DNA of 64,000 nucleotides from Oceanisphaera profunda (GCF_002157895.1 NZ_CP021377.1:1054001-1118000); one strand, 5' to 3'. Counted from the stretch's first letter, positions 39,174 to 50,838 are shown. Numbers and translations: made by a program. The notes: generated by a model from the sequence alone, not told the origin.

Positions 39174-41399
39174 TTAAAACCGATAGTTAGCCGACACTAC
39201 TGCTGAACGACCTTCGCCTAACTCAATAGCCGAGCTACGATCGTCCAAACCTGGGCGACCACGCACACCTGCTACGTATTCTTCATCGAACAGGTTATTC
39301 ACGTTTAGCTGCATGCTCAAAGCATCATTCACCTGATAAGAGGCCATGGCATTGTGTACCCAGTAGCTGTCGAGCTTAGCTGCCACATCAGATGCGACTT
39401 GGCGCGAGCCTACATAAGCAGCACCGTAGCCGACTTCAACGCCCGGTAGCACTTCATAAGTCGTCCACAGATTAGCGCTGTTACGCGGCGTGTTACCTAA
39501 GGGCTGCCCCACAGGATCACGACCGCCGGCTTGTGGTTTAGCTACTGAAGCCAAGGTCTCGCTGTCTAGGAAGGTATAATTGGCAAACAGTTTCCACTGC
39601 TCAGTAATTTCACCGGTTAAGCCCAGCTCCACGCCTTGTACTCGCTGTTCACCGGCGAGCTCCAGTTCATCGAACTCGTTGGTTTCACGCGCATTGGTTT
39701 TATCGACCCGAAATAACGCACCATCCATGCCTAAGCGACCATCCAACAGCTCCCACTTAGTGCCTAATTCCCAAGTATCACTTTGCTCCGGTTTTAAGCT
39801 TTCGCCGGAGATCGAACCTGAGGTCGCTAATGCCTCTGCCGCTGGGTTAAAGGAAGTACCGTAAGCTAAGTAAACGCGGCCATTATTCGCAGGTTTATAA
39901 ACAACACCCGCACGACCACTGAACATTTTATCACTGGTAGTGGTAACACCCTCTTTAACTTTATCTGAGGTTTCGCCTGATACCCAATCATGGCGCAAGC
40001 CTAAGCTTAAGTCCCACTTGGGCGCCAAACCTATGGTATCAAACACATATAAGGCTTTAGTGTTTAGCGTGGCGTCGGTACCGCCGCGAGGAGTCACTGT
40101 AGTTGGGCCGTTCCAGTATCCGGGCGGATTATAAAGGTCGAAGCCGTTGCTTGGGTAAGCACTAGAGCCTTTACCCAAGTTATAGTTGGAAGCAGTTAAG
40201 TCGTAGGTTTCACGAGAAATCTCGCCGCCCAGCAGCATGTCATGCTCAAAGCCTGCGGTATCAAACTCAGTACTTAAACCCAATCGATTTATTAACAATT
40301 CGGTTTGCGCATCACGACGATAAGCTTGGGGACCCGCGGGCTTGTAGCGGCCAGGATCCAAACCATCGGTGTTGACCTGAGACGCAGAAATAGTGGTGTC
40401 TCGGTCTACACGGCTATAACGGGTCTGGTTTTCAAGGCGGGTGGTGTCGCTGAGTTCATGCTCAAGCTTTAGCGTAACTGCGTCGGATTGAATTTTTTCT
40501 TCATCCAAATTGCGCCAGCCAAAGTAAGACTCCCGATCCACACCGGGTAAGACTTTGCCATCCCGTGCCGGCACGCCGTAATCTGGCAGATTGTCGTCAG
40601 TTTGGTGGAAGTAGCTTAAGGTGGCGCGCGTTGATTCACTCAAGCCAATGGTCAGCGAGGGTGCAATACCAAAACGTTCGCGGTCAATATCGTTACGGCC
40701 CGGCACGTTATTTTCGTGGGCCATGAGGTTAATACGAAACGCACTGTCCACGCCTACATCGTCGAGGGTTTTGTTGGCATCCAGCGTTAAACGGCGATAT
40801 TGATCTGTGCCTAAGCTGGCACCCACTTCGGCAAAGTCACGCAGCTTAGGCGCCTTGCTCACTTGGTTGATGGCGCCACCGGTAGTACCGGCACCACCAA
40901 ATACTGAGTTAGGGCCTTTTAGCACTTCTACCTGTTCGATGTTAAAGGTGTCGGTGCGATTATTTTGGCTGCTGTCACGCAGACCATCAATTTGCATATT
41001 GGAGTTAGCGCTAAAACCGCGAATATTAATTTTATCGCCAGAGCCGCCGCCGCCCTCGCCTGCGTCAAAGGTAATACCAGACACATTAGATAATACTTGG
41101 CGCAAGCTTAACGCCTGCTGCTCTTTCATTATTTCTTGAGGTACTACGGTCACGGTTTGAGGCGTATCCAGCAGCGGTTTTACATACTTGCTAGAAGCCG
41201 ACTGGTTCGCTTTATAACCTTGCTCCCGTGCTTCTTGCACGGTAATGGTATCTAGCTGAGTTACAGCTTGGGCTTGGGTCTCGGCTTGAGCTTGAACGTG
41301 TAATGGTGCAGTCACGGCTAACGAAGCAACGGCCAAACCGACCGCCGAGGTCAGCATTTTTTTGGGCGGGCGAGCAGACGACTTGATAAAGGTTGGCAC
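39174..41399 (-). CDS. TonB-dependent catecholate siderophore receptor (Fiu/PiuA-like)
   Basis: A 741-residue outer-membrane receptor. The signal peptide ends near residue 37 (...PLHVQAQA); a TonB box-like DTITVQEA follows. The plug has TPQTVTVVPQEIMKEQQ, FDAGEGGGGSGDKINIRGFSANS and VEVLKGPNSVFGGAGTTGGAINQVSK, and the barrel ends SANYRF with the terminal phenylalanine. The start is GTG with AAGGAG six bases upstream. Its match to Fiu and its pairing with piuC point to uptake of iron bound to simple catecholates. A possible Fur site lies upstream. Confidence 0.92.
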   Translation of the reverse strand: MPTFIKSSARPPKKMLTSAVGLAVASLAVTAPLHVQAQAETQAQAVTQLDTITVQEAREQGYKANQSASSKYVKPLLDTPQTVTVVPQEIMKEQQALSLRQVLSNVSGITFDAGEGGGGSGDKINIRGFSANSNMQIDGLRDSSQNNRTDTFNIEQVEVLKGPNSVFGGAGTTGGAINQVSKAPKLRDFAEVGASLGTDQYRRLTLDANKTLDDVGVDSAFRINLMAHENNVPGRNDIDRERFGIAPSLTIGLSESTRATLSYFHQTDDNLPDYGVPARDGKVLPGVDRESYFGWRNLDEEKIQSDAVTLKLEHELSDTTRLENQTRYSRVDRDTTISASQVNTDGLDPGRYKPAGPQAYRRDAQTELLINRLGLSTEFDTAGFEHDMLLGGEISRETYDLTASNYNLGKGSSAYPSNGFDLYNPPGYWNGPTTVTPRGGTDATLNTKALYVFDTIGLAPKWDLSLGLRHDWVSGETSDKVKEGVTTTSDKMFSGRAGVVYKPANNGRVYLAYGTSFNPAAEALATSGSISGESLKPEQSDTWELGTKWELLDGRLGMDGALFRVDKTNARETNEFDELELAGEQRVQGVELGLTGEITEQWKLFANYTFLDSETLASVAKPQAGGRDPVGQPLGNTPRNSANLWTTYEVLPGVEVGYGAAYVGSRQVASDVAAKLDSYWVHNAMASYQVNDALSMQLNVNNLFDEEYVAGVRGRPGLDDRSSAIELGEGRSAVVSANYRF

Positions 41400-41481
41400 T
41401 AACAGCTCCTTGAGAAAAACAATGAAAATGGTTTCGAACCAAAGAAAATAAAGAAAAACAAAGCCCTATGAACCGAAAGGC

Positions 41482-41496
41482 GAGTCATTCTCATTT
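41482..41496 (-). promoter_or_regulatory. Possible Fur site upstream of the catecholate receptor gene
   Basis: On the minus strand AAATGAGAATGACTC contains two AATGA(G/C) hexamers like the direct-repeat form of the Fur box, 83-97 bases before the start. The inverted half is poor, so this is a weak call supported mainly by the gene type. Confidence 0.35.
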
Positions 41497-41563
41497 AAAG
41501 TTAGATTCAGATCAAGATCAATTTTACTTTTCTTAAGAAGTTCAATTTTTTGGAAAATAAAAT

Positions 41564-41781
41564 CAGCGCCGAGCGCCCAGCACCAAGCGCCTAGCTAGAA
41601 AAGTACGGTGTCTGTTTTGGCTGATCGCTTAACACTGAAGTCTTATCGCTGCCTGTTGGACTCTCTTTGGTTGGTGGAAATATATAAAACACTTACTCCA
41701 CAGTACTAACAGCTATATCGACCTCTACAAAAGACGGTGTTTATCTTTAGCTGGGCGCTGGGTGCTTGGTGCTGGGCGCTG
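41564..41781. repeat. Family B inverted-repeat element, copy B4
   Basis: The left arm AGCGCCGAGCGCCCAGCACC continues AAGCGCCTAGCTAG; the right arm TTTAGCTGGGCGCTGGGTGC continues TTGGTGCTGGGCGCT. The core has ACGGTGTCTGTTTTGGC and CTACAAAAGACGGTGTTTAT, the latter shared with B2. Together with the acnB terminator it fills the 450-base gap between acnB and the receptor gene. Confidence 0.8.
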
Positions 41782-41793
41782 TAATCCGCCCAT

Positions 41794-41823
41794 AAAAAAA
41801 GCCAGCCCCGAAGGGCTGGCTTT
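41794..41823 (-). terminator. Intrinsic terminator of acnB
   Basis: AAAGCCAGCCC and GGGCTGGCTTT pair round CGAA. On the minus strand the stem is followed by seven T bases (the A run at 41794-41800). Confidence 0.92.
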
Positions 41824-41849
41824 AACCAATCAATGTTCTGACTGAGGAC

Positions 41850-44447
41850 TTAGATAACTTGCTGGAAGATCACCGTATCGGCTTTTTCCACATAGCTGTC
41901 TAACTGATCAAAGTTCAAGTAACGATAGGTATCGGCGGCGGTCGCGTTTAACTGCTCTGCATACGCCAAATACTCAGCGACGGTGGGCAGCTTGCCGTGA
42001 ATGGCGGCGACTGCGGCCAGCTCGGCCGAGGCCAAGTACACGTTCGCACCTTTACCTAAGCGGTTCGGGAAGTTACGGGTCGAGGTAGACACTACTGTAC
42101 TGTTATCTGCCACCCGTGCTTGGTTACCCATGCACAGTGAACAACCAGGGGTTTCTATCCGCGCGCCTACACGGCCAAAAATGCCGTAGTAGCCTTCGCT
42201 GGTCAGCTGATCTTTGTCCATCTTGGTCGGGGGTGCCACCCACAAACGGGTTGGCAACTGGCCGGTGTATTTATCTAACAACTTACCGGCGGCGCGGAAG
42301 TGGCCGATATTGGTCATGCAAGAGCCAATAAAGACTTCATCGATGACTTCACCGGTTACTTCAGATAACAAACGTGCGTCATCGGGATCGTTAGGCGCGC
42401 ACAGAATCGGCTCTTTGATGTCGCTCATGTCGATTTCTAGCACATGCACGTATTCTGCATCTGCGTCCGCTTCTAGCAACTCAGGATTAGCCAACCATGC
42501 TTCCATGCCCTGAATACGACGCTCTATGGTACGACGATCGCCGTAACCTTCGGCAATCATCCACTTGAGCATTACGATATTCGAGCTTAAGTACTCGGCA
42601 ATCGGCTCTTGGCCCAGCTTGATGGTACAACCGGCAGCAGAGCGCTCGGCCGTCGCATCGGCCAGTTCAAAGGCTTGCTCAACTTTTAGCTCTGGCAGAC
42701 CTTCAATTTCGACGATCCGACCGGAGAACTCGTTGATTTTACCGGCTTTAGCCACGGTGAGCAGACCATTTTTAATGCCAAAGTAAGGGATGGAGTGCAC
42801 TAAGTCACGCAGCGTGATACCCGGCTGCATTTCACCTTTAAAACGCACTAAAATTGACTCTGGCATATCCAACGGCATTACGCCGGTGGCAGCGGCAAAG
42901 GCCACCAAGCCTGAGCCCGCAGGGAAGGAAATACCAATCGGGAAACGCGTATGCGAGTCACCACCAGTACCTACGGTATCGGGCAGCAACATGCGGTTTA
43001 ACCAAGAGTGAATTACACCATCACCGGGGCGCAATGACACACCGCCACGGTTCATAATGAAGTCTGGCAAGGTGTGGTGGGTGTTCACGTCAATCGGCTT
43101 TGGATAGGCCGAGGTATGACAAAACGACTGCATGGTTAAATCAGCAGAAAAACCAAGGCATGCCAAGTCTTTTAGCTCGTCACGGGTCATAGGACCGGTA
43201 GTATCTTGTGAGCCGACCGTGGTCATTTTTGGCTCGCAATACTGGTTAGGACGTACACCTTTCACGCCACAAGCCTTGCCGACCATTTTCTGCGCCAGCG
43301 TAAAGCCTTTGCTCGACTCTACTACGGCCGCTGGGCGTTTAAACACGGTGGAGGTGTCCAGGCCCAGCGCTTCACGGGCTTTGTCGGTCAAGCCACGACC
43401 AATAATCAACGGAATACGGCCACCGGCGCGTACTTCATCAAGCAGCACTTCGGTTTTCAAGGTAAAGGTGCTTAACACTTGATCGCTGTTATGAGCACAG
43501 ATTTTGCCCTCATAGGGATAAATGTCGATCACGTCACCGGTATTCAGTTTATCCACATCACATTCGATGGGCAGTGCGCCGGCATCTTCCATGGTGTTAA
43601 AGAAAATAGGGGCAATTTTATTACCGATACAAATACCGCCGGCGCGCTTATTAGGCACAAACGGAATATCGTCACCCATGTGCCACAGCACTGAGTTAGT
43701 GGCAGATTTACGGCTAGAGCCAGTGCCTACCACATCGCCCACATAAGCTAATGGGAAACCTTGAGCCTTTAGGGCTTCTAGCTCTTTGATGGGGCCGATT
43801 ACGCCGTCTTGATCTGGCACTATGTCTTCACGGGAGTTTTTCAACATCGCCAAGGCGTGCAGCGGAATATCCGGCCGTGACCAGGCATCTTGCGCTGGTG
43901 ACAAGTCATCGGTGTTGGTTTCGCCGGGTACTTTAAAGACGCGCATGGTGATTTTTTCAGCCAAAGGCGCGCGCTCTAAAAACCACTCGGCATCGGCCCA
44001 CGACTGCATCACTTGCTTGGCGAAGCCATTACCAGCCTTGGCTTTTTCGTCTACATCGTGAAAGGCATCAAACATCAATAAGGTGTGACTTAAAGCTGTA
44101 GCAGCAATGGGTGCTAATGCCTCAACGTCTAACAGCTCAACCAAAGGCGCGATATTGTAACCGCCCTGCATGGTGCCGAGTAATTCTGTGGCTTGGGCCG
44201 CAGAAACAACCGGTGAGCTAACTTCATTTTTAGCAACGGCGGCTAAGAAACCTGCTTTAACATAAGCGGCTTCATCCACACCGGGTGGGATGCGGGTAGA
44301 AAGTAATTCATAAAGAAAAGATTCTTCGCCCGCGGGAGGATTTTTAAGTAATTCAACCAAAGCGGCAACTTGCTCAGCGTTAAGGGGTTGGGCAACCACA
44401 CCCTCAACGGCACGTTCTGCGACGTGTTTACGATAGGCTTCAAGCAC
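41850..44447 (-). CDS. acnB: Aconitate hydratase B
   Basis: Isomerises citrate and isocitrate in the TCA cycle and can act as an iron-responsive RNA-binding protein. The 865-residue protein equals E. coli AcnB. The HEAT-like N-terminal domain is followed by the swivel domain ([14 protein letters not shown], about 239-252). The iron-sulfur cysteines lie in the C-terminal half: [17 protein letters not shown] and [36 protein letters not shown] carries a substrate-binding region. The start is GTG with AGGATACAGTC before it. It has its own terminator. Confidence 0.98.
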   Translation of the reverse strand: MLEAYRKHVAERAVEGVVAQPLNAEQVAALVELLKNPPAGEESFLYELLSTRIPPGVDEAAYVKAGFLAAVAKNEVSSPVVSAAQATELLGTMQGGYNIAPLVELLDVEALAPIAATALSHTLLMFDAFHDVDEKAKAGNGFAKQVMQSWADAEWFLERAPLAEKITMRVFKVPGETNTDDLSPAQDAWSRPDIPLHALAMLKNSREDIVPDQDGVIGPIKELEALKAQGFPLAYVGDVVGTGSSRKSATNSVLWHMGDDIPFVPNKRAGGICIGNKIAPIFFNTMEDAGALPIECDVDKLNTGDVIDIYPYEGKICAHNSDQVLSTFTLKTEVLLDEVRAGGRIPLIIGRGLTDKAREALGLDTSTVFKRPAAVVESSKGFTLAQKMVGKACGVKGVRPNQYCEPKMTTVGSQDTTGPMTRDELKDLACLGFSADLTMQSFCHTSAYPKPIDVNTHHTLPDFIMNRGGVSLRPGDGVIHSWLNRMLLPDTVGTGGDSHTRFPIGISFPAGSGLVAFAAATGVMPLDMPESILVRFKGEMQPGITLRDLVHSIPYFGIKNGLLTVAKAGKINEFSGRIVEIEGLPELKVEQAFELADATAERSAAGCTIKLGQEPIAEYLSSNIVMLKWMIAEGYGDRRTIERRIQGMEAWLANPELLEADADAEYVHVLEIDMSDIKEPILCAPNDPDDARLLSEVTGEVIDEVFIGSCMTNIGHFRAAGKLLDKYTGQLPTRLWVAPPTKMDKDQLTSEGYYGIFGRVGARIETPGCSLCMGNQARVADNSTVVSTSTRNFPNRLGKGANVYLASAELAAVAAIHGKLPTVAEYLAYAEQLNATAADTYRYLNFDQLDSYVEKADTVIFQQVI

Positions 44448-45094
44448 GACTGTATCCTCTTATTATCATTCGCCATCTTGGCGGTAATATCCTTGTTAAG
44501 GGGCTTGGCCTGTAGGTCAGGCCTAGCGTTAACCCCCCTCGCGGACGTGGCGCTAGTATATAAGTTTTAACGCTAAATTAAAATCTAGCCCCAGCTTGCT
44601 TACACAAGATCGCGATTACACCCATGTTTTATAACCTAAAGCAGCACAGTTCTGTCGATTACTTCACAGTTCAGCTCAAGCTTTGCACCCTAGTCTGTAC
44701 GCGGCATTCTGCACGCCGTAAGTTAGAAGACATACATTGGGCTTTAAAAACTCAATATTTTTGCTAAGAGAATGAAGCAAAGATAACAATAAAAATGCCC
44801 AGCCTTGTTATTGACCACCACAAACACTGAGATCTGCCTAAAGTGTTAATGCGCTATTGAATAAACCTGAGACACGAGAGCCATGCCTATAAAAGAGTGA
44901 CAACACTAATAATAAAGTTGCACGGCTTAAGCCTACAACTCTCCTAGCTAATACCTGCTAACATTGAACGCTAAAAAAATTATTTATTTATTATTGTTAG
45001 CTTGCCGTGTTTTTTAAATTTTTAGATGTGTAAATATGGTAACTGGATTAAGTGTCACTCTAATGGGCACTAACATTTTTACTCCGAGGGCATT
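44448..45094. other. Long non-coding gap between acnB and the diguanylate cyclase locus
   Basis: Of these 647 bases, the first 120 hold the acnB leader with a GGCCTGTAGGTCAGGCC palindrome (44510-44526). The rest is AT-rich, with no convincing gene, repeat-family copy or known RNA motif. A GAGGGCATT ribosome site ends the gap. Promoters for both flanking genes must lie here. Confidence 0.35.
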
Positions 45095-46065
45095 ATGAAC
45101 AATCAGCTAGAGGAAAAATTTCGGCTTTCGGTGTTATCGCTGCTCGGAGTACTGTCCGTATTGGGTATTACCCCCTTTGCAATTTTCCGTTACTTGCAAG
45201 GCAATATCACAGCTGCGATTATTGATTTAGTTTTGGTGCTGGGCATTACAACGTTAGTGGGTTATGCCGTTCGCACTAAAAAACGCGGGTGGTGAGTTGG
45301 CTAGTGGCCGCATTTATCAATGGTGGTGTATATGCCATTGTAATGACGAATGGCGTTGATAGTTTTTTATGGGTTTATCCTGTTATTGCCAGTACGTTTT
45401 TTATGGTCAGGCCCATAGAAGCGCTGGGTTTAAATGCCGCTTTAACGCTGGCGTGCGTATTTTTGCCTAATACTTTTGACGTTGTTCCGCTGATGTCCTT
45501 CGTGGTGACGGTTTCAATGGTGTCAGTGACGACCTTTGTGTATGCCAGCCGCAGTGAGACACAATTTCGCCTGCTAGAGAGGCTAAATACCATTGATGCA
45601 CTAACGGGAGCCTTAAATCGACGCGCGTTAAGTACGGATATAGCGCGAGCGTTGTCTGTCGCCGAGCGAAACGTCACGCCCTCTATGTTAGCTATCTTAG
45701 ATTTAGATCACTTCAAAATGGTCAATGATAAGTTTGGCCACGTGGCTGGCGATCAGATACTCAAAGATCTGGTAACCATTACCACGGCAAATATTCGTAA
45801 ACACGACCGTTTTTATCGATTTGGCGGAGAAGAGTTTGTACTTTTAATCTCGGATATTAACGATCAGCAGGCATTTATCTCTACACTTAGAGCCGCTATT
45901 AAAAAAGAGTTGAAAACACCCGATGGTGAAGAAGTAACAGTGTCATTTGGTGTTTCCGCTTGGGTACCGGGGACGACGGAAGATAGCTGGTTAAAGAATG
46001 CAGATGACGCCCTTTATCGTGCGAAAGCAAGCGGCCGTGACTGTGCGATATTCAGCGATGCATAG
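45095..46065 (+). pseudogene. Membrane-bound GGDEF diguanylate cyclase, broken by a -1 frameshift
   Basis: Two overlapping frames together make one protein. The first (45095-45295, 66 residues) has two membrane segments and stops at TGA; the second (reads from 45289) adds more membrane segments and a GGDEF domain. The domain has DALTGALNRRAL, DLDHFKMVNDKFGHVAGD, the active site FGGEEF, and the inhibitory RxxD (RKHD) five residues before it. Adding one base in the A6 run at 45278-45283 fuses them smoothly (...RTKKTRVVSWLVAAF). It could be a real mutation, a sequencing error, or slippage on the A run; the catalytic domain itself is intact. Confidence 0.8.
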
Positions 46066-46196
46066 TCGTTGTTGAAGCAGCAGATTTTGAGCTGTTTCCG
46101 CTATTTTAAGAACAGGGCTTAACTTTTGATCTTTGGCAGTAGTTGGTTTTCTCACTTTTTTCTCTTTAGCCTTCACTCCTCACTCGCCCACACAGC

Positions 46197-48499
46197 TTAA
46201 AAACTAAATAAATTACCGAAATACAGATACAGGCTGCTCTTATCACCTTCACCTTGGCCATAAGCCAAATACAAAGGGCCCCAGTTGGTATCTACGCCGA
46301 TAAAGACACTGCCAGCGGTGAGCGCCGACTCCCAACTTACGTCTGTGCCCTTGTTCCACACCCCGCCTCGCTCCAAGGATCCCCTAAATAAACCGGCGAG
46401 CGAAAAGCGCCAAAGTCATTATCAAACCAGCGATAGTGATAGAGCAAACCGGCGAAGCCGCTGTAGCGACCACTCAGCTGGTCGCGCTGGTAACCGGACA
46501 GATTAAATAAGCCGCCTAAGCTGCGAGCAAATATCGGCAGACTTTGTTCGGCGCTGGAGCCGCCTAAGCCAAACTTACTGATCAAAGTGTGGCGATCAAA
46601 CTGATACGGGTTTAACCATTCCAGCTCATAATCAAGCCCGGTCGTACTGTCGTGCTGATCGTTGACGGTTAAGCTATTGCGAAAATAACCTAACTTAACT
46701 TCGAGCGCCGTACCTTGAGTGGGGAAAAACACATTATCTAAGGTGTCATGACTAAGGCGCAAATATGGGCCAACAGAGCCGACGTCCAAATTTTGCTGCA
46801 CATTGCGCGCTTCAATATCTCCCACCAAGCCTTGCACCCCCAGCGCCAGTTCTCGCCAAGGTCGCAAGTTATAACCCAGCTCAGTATTTACGCTCCAAGT
46901 GGTGTAGTCGGTATCTAGACTGGTGAGTGGTCGAAACAGCGCATATTGCGGATCACTTACATCAAAATAAAACTGCCGTGACTTTTTTTCATACTGGCCA
47001 CGCAGTTTCCAAAAGACATCAGAATCAGACACGATTGGCGTATAAATTTCAGTGGCCAGCAGCTTATTGCTACCAAAGGTGGTTTCAATTAACCATTCAC
47101 CGCCCAGCGTATTAATATTAGTGCGCCTAAATTGCGCGCCAATTTCATAGTTAGCACGGTCAGAAAAATCATCTTCCAACGCAAACTTTAAATCAATAAA
47201 TCCCGGCCCCCAGTCTTTTTCATTGGTTTGCACCGTTAACACCTGCTCGCCTGCTTGCTCTTCAATGCGGTAGCTCACCCGCTCAAAAGCATCCAGCGCA
47301 TACAAGCGACGCACGCCCTCTTCTAATTCTTGAGATTGGTGAAACTGACCCGGTACTAGGCCCAACACATCGCGAATGGTTTTTTCGCTGAGCTTAGAGT
47401 CATTACTGACCTCTACTCGGTCTAAATACACCGCATCTGAGCGCTGTAACTGGGCGCGTCTGTCTAACTTATTAGACTGATAAGCAAAGTAGTCGGCCTC
47501 GTTTAATGCCAAGGGCTGCAATTTTGACAGCATGGCACGCGTCGCTTGTGCACCGCGGGTAATGGCTTCTGGCATCAGCTGAAAATCACCTAATCCTATG
47601 CCAGCAATATTGGGAGCAAGCAGCACATCTTGGGGGGTGAGCTGCTCAATTTGGCGCTGGGTGCTTGAGCGGGTTAGGTAATTAGTAAGCTGGCTAACCA
47701 TGGCCAGCGCGCCGTCTAACTGCTCTCGCGATAACATGGCATCGCCAATATCGACAGCGATGATAATGTCGGCGCCCAGCTCTAAGGCCACATCGACCGG
47801 CATATTATTGACCACGCCGCCATCAGCCAACAGCTGACCATTGATCTCCACGGGTTGCAGCACACCCGGCACTGACATGGATGCCTGCATCACTGTGGCC
47901 AAATGGCCTTCTTTTAAGATAACTGGGGTCACGGTTTCCATATTGGTGGCCACGGCTCGATACGGAATGGGCAGGTCGTCGAAGCTCTGTAAGCCCGGCA
48001 AATTTAAGGTGCTTTGGCGTAGCAGCGCCCCCATGCCCTGACCTTGAAAGAAACCGCCGGGCAAGCTCAGTTGCCAATCGGTATTAATACCAATATCGGT
48101 GCGCAGTAAAAATTCATCATTTTGCCGCTTGCGGCGCAATGACAGCTCATCGCGGCCCACTTTATCTTGATAACCTTGATTCCAGTCCAACGCTAATACT
48201 TGTGCTTCCAGCTCGTCCGCATCTAAACCCAGCGCATACATGCCAGCGATATAAGCACCCATGCTGGTGCCGGTGACGATATCAATAGGAATACGCAGCT
48301 CTTCTAATACTTTGATCACCCCAATGTGCGCCGCCCCCTTGGCCCCACCGCCGCTGAGCACTAAGGCGATTTTCGGGCGTTGAGTCATTAGAGGTTCAAG
48401 CGCGCCGTTATCGACCACAGGTACAGACACAGCTTGTACCTGACCATAAACGACACTGGCATTGAGCCCCAATAATAAACACAACAGATAAAGGCGCAT
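46197..48499 (-). pseudogene. Patatin-like phospholipase with BamA-type outer-membrane barrel, 3' frameshift
   Basis: An RssA/PlpD-like protein: signal peptide MRLYLLCLLLGLNASVVYG, then a patatin domain with the oxyanion loop SGGGAKGAAHIGV, nucleophile GTGTSMG (in VTGTSMGAY) and the DGG dyad in LLADGGVVNNM. A POTRA-like segment (about 370-430) and a 16-strand-type barrel follow. The uninterrupted frame ends at 46337 with an odd tail (DPWSEAGCGTRAQT). One added base in the CCCC run at 46381-46384 restores about 60 residues that end in LYLYFGNLFSF, a proper barrel end, stopping at 46197. The start ATG 48499 is chosen over a TTG at 48514. Substrate unknown. Confidence 0.82.
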
Positions 48500-48572
48500 G
48501 ACAAGGACACTCAAAATAGCAAGGAGCAGTCATTGTAAGGGGAACATCACATGAGTGATAGCTACACGCTTC

Positions 48573-48798
48573 GCGCAATGTTGAATGTTAAATGTTAAAT
48601 TTTTAATGTTGAATGAAAAACTAACCTAGAGTGCTACCGAAAATACGGCACACTGCAAAAAAACACCCGCCGGTTGAGGGGCGGGTGTTTGGGTTTAACT
48701 TTTGTTTTAGCTGGGTGCTTAGCGCTACTAAGTTTGAGCTTGATGCTAATTGAGTGTGTTCATTCAACATTAAGCATTCACAATTCAACATTCCGCGC
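48573..48798. repeat. Family D inverted-repeat element holding fragments of other families
   Basis: The left arm starts GCGCAATGTTGAATGTTAAA (48573) and the right arm ends, in reverse complement, GCGCGGAATGTTGAATTGTG (48798). Between them are CCGAAAATACGGCACACTGC (family C-like end), a terminator hairpin and TTTAGCTGGGTGCTTAGCGC (family B-like end). The element fills the gap between the patatin gene and the chemoreceptor. Confidence 0.6.
48654..48690 (-). terminator. Intrinsic terminator of the chemoreceptor gene
   Basis: AAACACCCGCC and GGCGGGTGTTT form an 11-bp stem round GGTTGAG-type loop sequence; on the minus strand it is followed by TTTTTGCAG. Confidence 0.8.
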
Positions 48799-48803
48799 AG
48801 CGG

Positions 48804-50675
48804 CTATGGCAATTGAAAGCGCCCGATAAGGCGTTGTAATTCACTGCCTTGGCGGGCCAATTCGCTACTGCTGGCGGCAGTTTGCTCGGTGGCGGCGGCG
48901 GAGTGATCCGACACTTCGCGAATGCTAAATACCGAGCGATTAATTTCTTCTGCGACCGAGCTTTGTTCCTCGGCGGCGGTGGCGATTTGATTATTCAACT
49001 GCTGAATATCAGAGACAGAACGGGTAATTTTCTGAATCGACTCACCCGCTTCGTTGGCAATCACCACTGTTTTAGCCGCCATAGCCGTACTTTCATTCAT
49101 CATCACTACCGACTCTTGTGCCTTGCTTTGTAGGCCATGAATGAGCGTTTCAATTTCAGCAGTGGCCTTTTGCGTACGTTGCGCTAACGCTCGTACTTCA
49201 TCGGCTACTACCGCAAAGCCACGACCTTGCTCGCCGGCGCGTGCCGCTTCAATAGCCGCGTTCAGTGCTAGCAAGTTAGTTTGTTCAGCCACCCCTTTGA
49301 TCACATCCAAAATGCTGCCAATATTAATACTCTCGGCTTCAAGCTGATTAATGGTATGTAACGAATCTTGAATATCAACGGACAGCTTACCAATTTGCTC
49401 AATGGTCAGATTAACCTTACGACTCCCATCGCTGGCTTCACTATCAGCAGTACGTGCTGAATCAAAGGCGGTTTCTGCATTGCGTGCTACTTCTTGTACC
49501 GTGGCGGCCATTTCATTCATGGCGGTGGACACCTGCTCAAGCTCCATGCGCTGCTGATTGACACCACTGCGGCTTTGCTCTGATACCGCAGACAACTCTT
49601 CAGCAGAAGCCGCAATATGCGTTGAGCTATTGCTTAGGTCTCCCACTAATTGGCGCAAGTTAACAGTCATCACTTGCATCTGATCCATTAGCTTGCCCAG
49701 CTCATCACTGCGGTCGTGCCGCATGTCTTGGCTCAAGTCGCCGTCGGCAATGCGGTTCGCTTGGCTGACTAATAAGGCCAGTGGATTGACGATACCACGG
49801 GTGATCATCGTGGCAAACAACACCCCCATGGCCAGCGCAATCACAGTGATCAGAAAAATAATAAACTTAGCTTGGGCACTATCGTCCTGCATGCGCTGTT
49901 GTTGTATGTCTAATAATTGCTCGGCTTTTTGGGTAATATCGATAGCGTGATCGGTAATGCGTTTATCTGTGCTAGCCAAGTTAGCCATTAGTTCGGTCAC
50001 TGTGGCGTGATATTGCTGAAACCGCTTAAGATCTGCTTGAATACCTTTAATATCACCATCATCTTTTACCATTAACCGCAGCTCTAGGCCTCTTAATAAA
50101 TTAGTAACATCGGTCGCTACTCGAATACCTAGATCTGCTTGTCGATCGAGCGCAAAGTCTTTTTGATTTAAGCGAATAATCCCCAATTGCTTTAGCCAAT
50201 TGCTGGCATTCATTTCTCGGCCAAGTAAGCGATGGGCTTTTTCCTGTGCCGAATTACCCACAACATTGATATCGACGATTGTGGCTTGCATACTTTCATT
50301 AAACTGCACCATGTTATCTAGCTCAACTTCATAAAATTTAGTGCCCATCAATATTTGGTCGATAAGGCCTGTATCTTTGGGCTCAGTTAACATGGGTAGT
50401 AAATATTCCGCCTCCTGTCTGGCTTCATTAACATGGGTTCTCGCCTGCTCCAGCTGGCCTTTATCGTTCATCAACATGTAGTTTTTTTGAAAGAAGCGCG
50501 CCTTACTGACCAACAAGTCAATTTTACCGGCGCGCTCTAGTTTATCAGAGCGTTCTAATACAGAAGTAAGTGAATAAAAACTCACCACGGCGGTAATTAA
50601 CGTCGCAAGCAGCACCAAGGCAAAGCCCAGCGTGAGCTTAGTCCTCACGCTTACTTGGGCTAATTTAGAGAGCAT
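48804..50675 (-). CDS. Methyl-accepting chemotaxis protein
   Basis: A 623-residue transmembrane chemoreceptor. The first membrane segment is about residues 13-35 and the second about 270-292, enclosing a helical periplasmic sensor of about 235 residues. A HAMP domain follows ([19 protein letters not shown]). The cytoplasmic hairpin tip is [20 protein letters not shown] followed by [18 protein letters not shown], which contacts CheA and CheW. The ligand is unknown. ATG 50675 has AGGA 8-11 bases upstream, and the upstream in-frame ATG at 50726 would add 17 charged residues before the membrane segment. No che genes are near. Confidence 0.93.
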   Translation of the reverse strand: MLSKLAQVSVRTKLTLGFALVLLATLITAVVSFYSLTSVLERSDKLERAGKIDLLVSKARFFQKNYMLMNDKGQLEQARTHVNEARQEAEYLLPMLTEPKDTGLIDQILMGTKFYEVELDNMVQFNESMQATIVDINVVGNSAQEKAHRLLGREMNASNWLKQLGIIRLNQKDFALDRQADLGIRVATDVTNLLRGLELRLMVKDDGDIKGIQADLKRFQQYHATVTELMANLASTDKRITDHAIDITQKAEQLLDIQQQRMQDDSAQAKFIIFLITVIALAMGVLFATMITRGIVNPLALLVSQANRIADGDLSQDMRHDRSDELGKLMDQMQVMTVNLRQLVGDLSNSSTHIAASAEELSAVSEQSRSGVNQQRMELEQVSTAMNEMAATVQEVARNAETAFDSARTADSEASDGSRKVNLTIEQIGKLSVDIQDSLHTINQLEAESINIGSILDVIKGVAEQTNLLALNAAIEAARAGEQGRGFAVVADEVRALAQRTQKATAEIETLIHGLQSKAQESVVMMNESTAMAAKTVVIANEAGESIQKITRSVSDIQQLNNQIATAAEEQSSVAEEINRSVFSIREVSDHSAAATEQTAASSSELARQGSELQRLIGRFQLP

Positions 50676-50838
50676 AATGTTTGTCCTATGGTGAGTAATC
50701 TTATTAAGTTTATCGGCAGCAATCAAAAAGTATAAAGCCGTATTCCTGAAAAATAAGCATAAGAATAGCTTAGATCATTAACAAAAAATAAGGTAGCCAT
50801 TCGAACCACCTGCTACTGAGCCATAATAGCAGCAAAAC

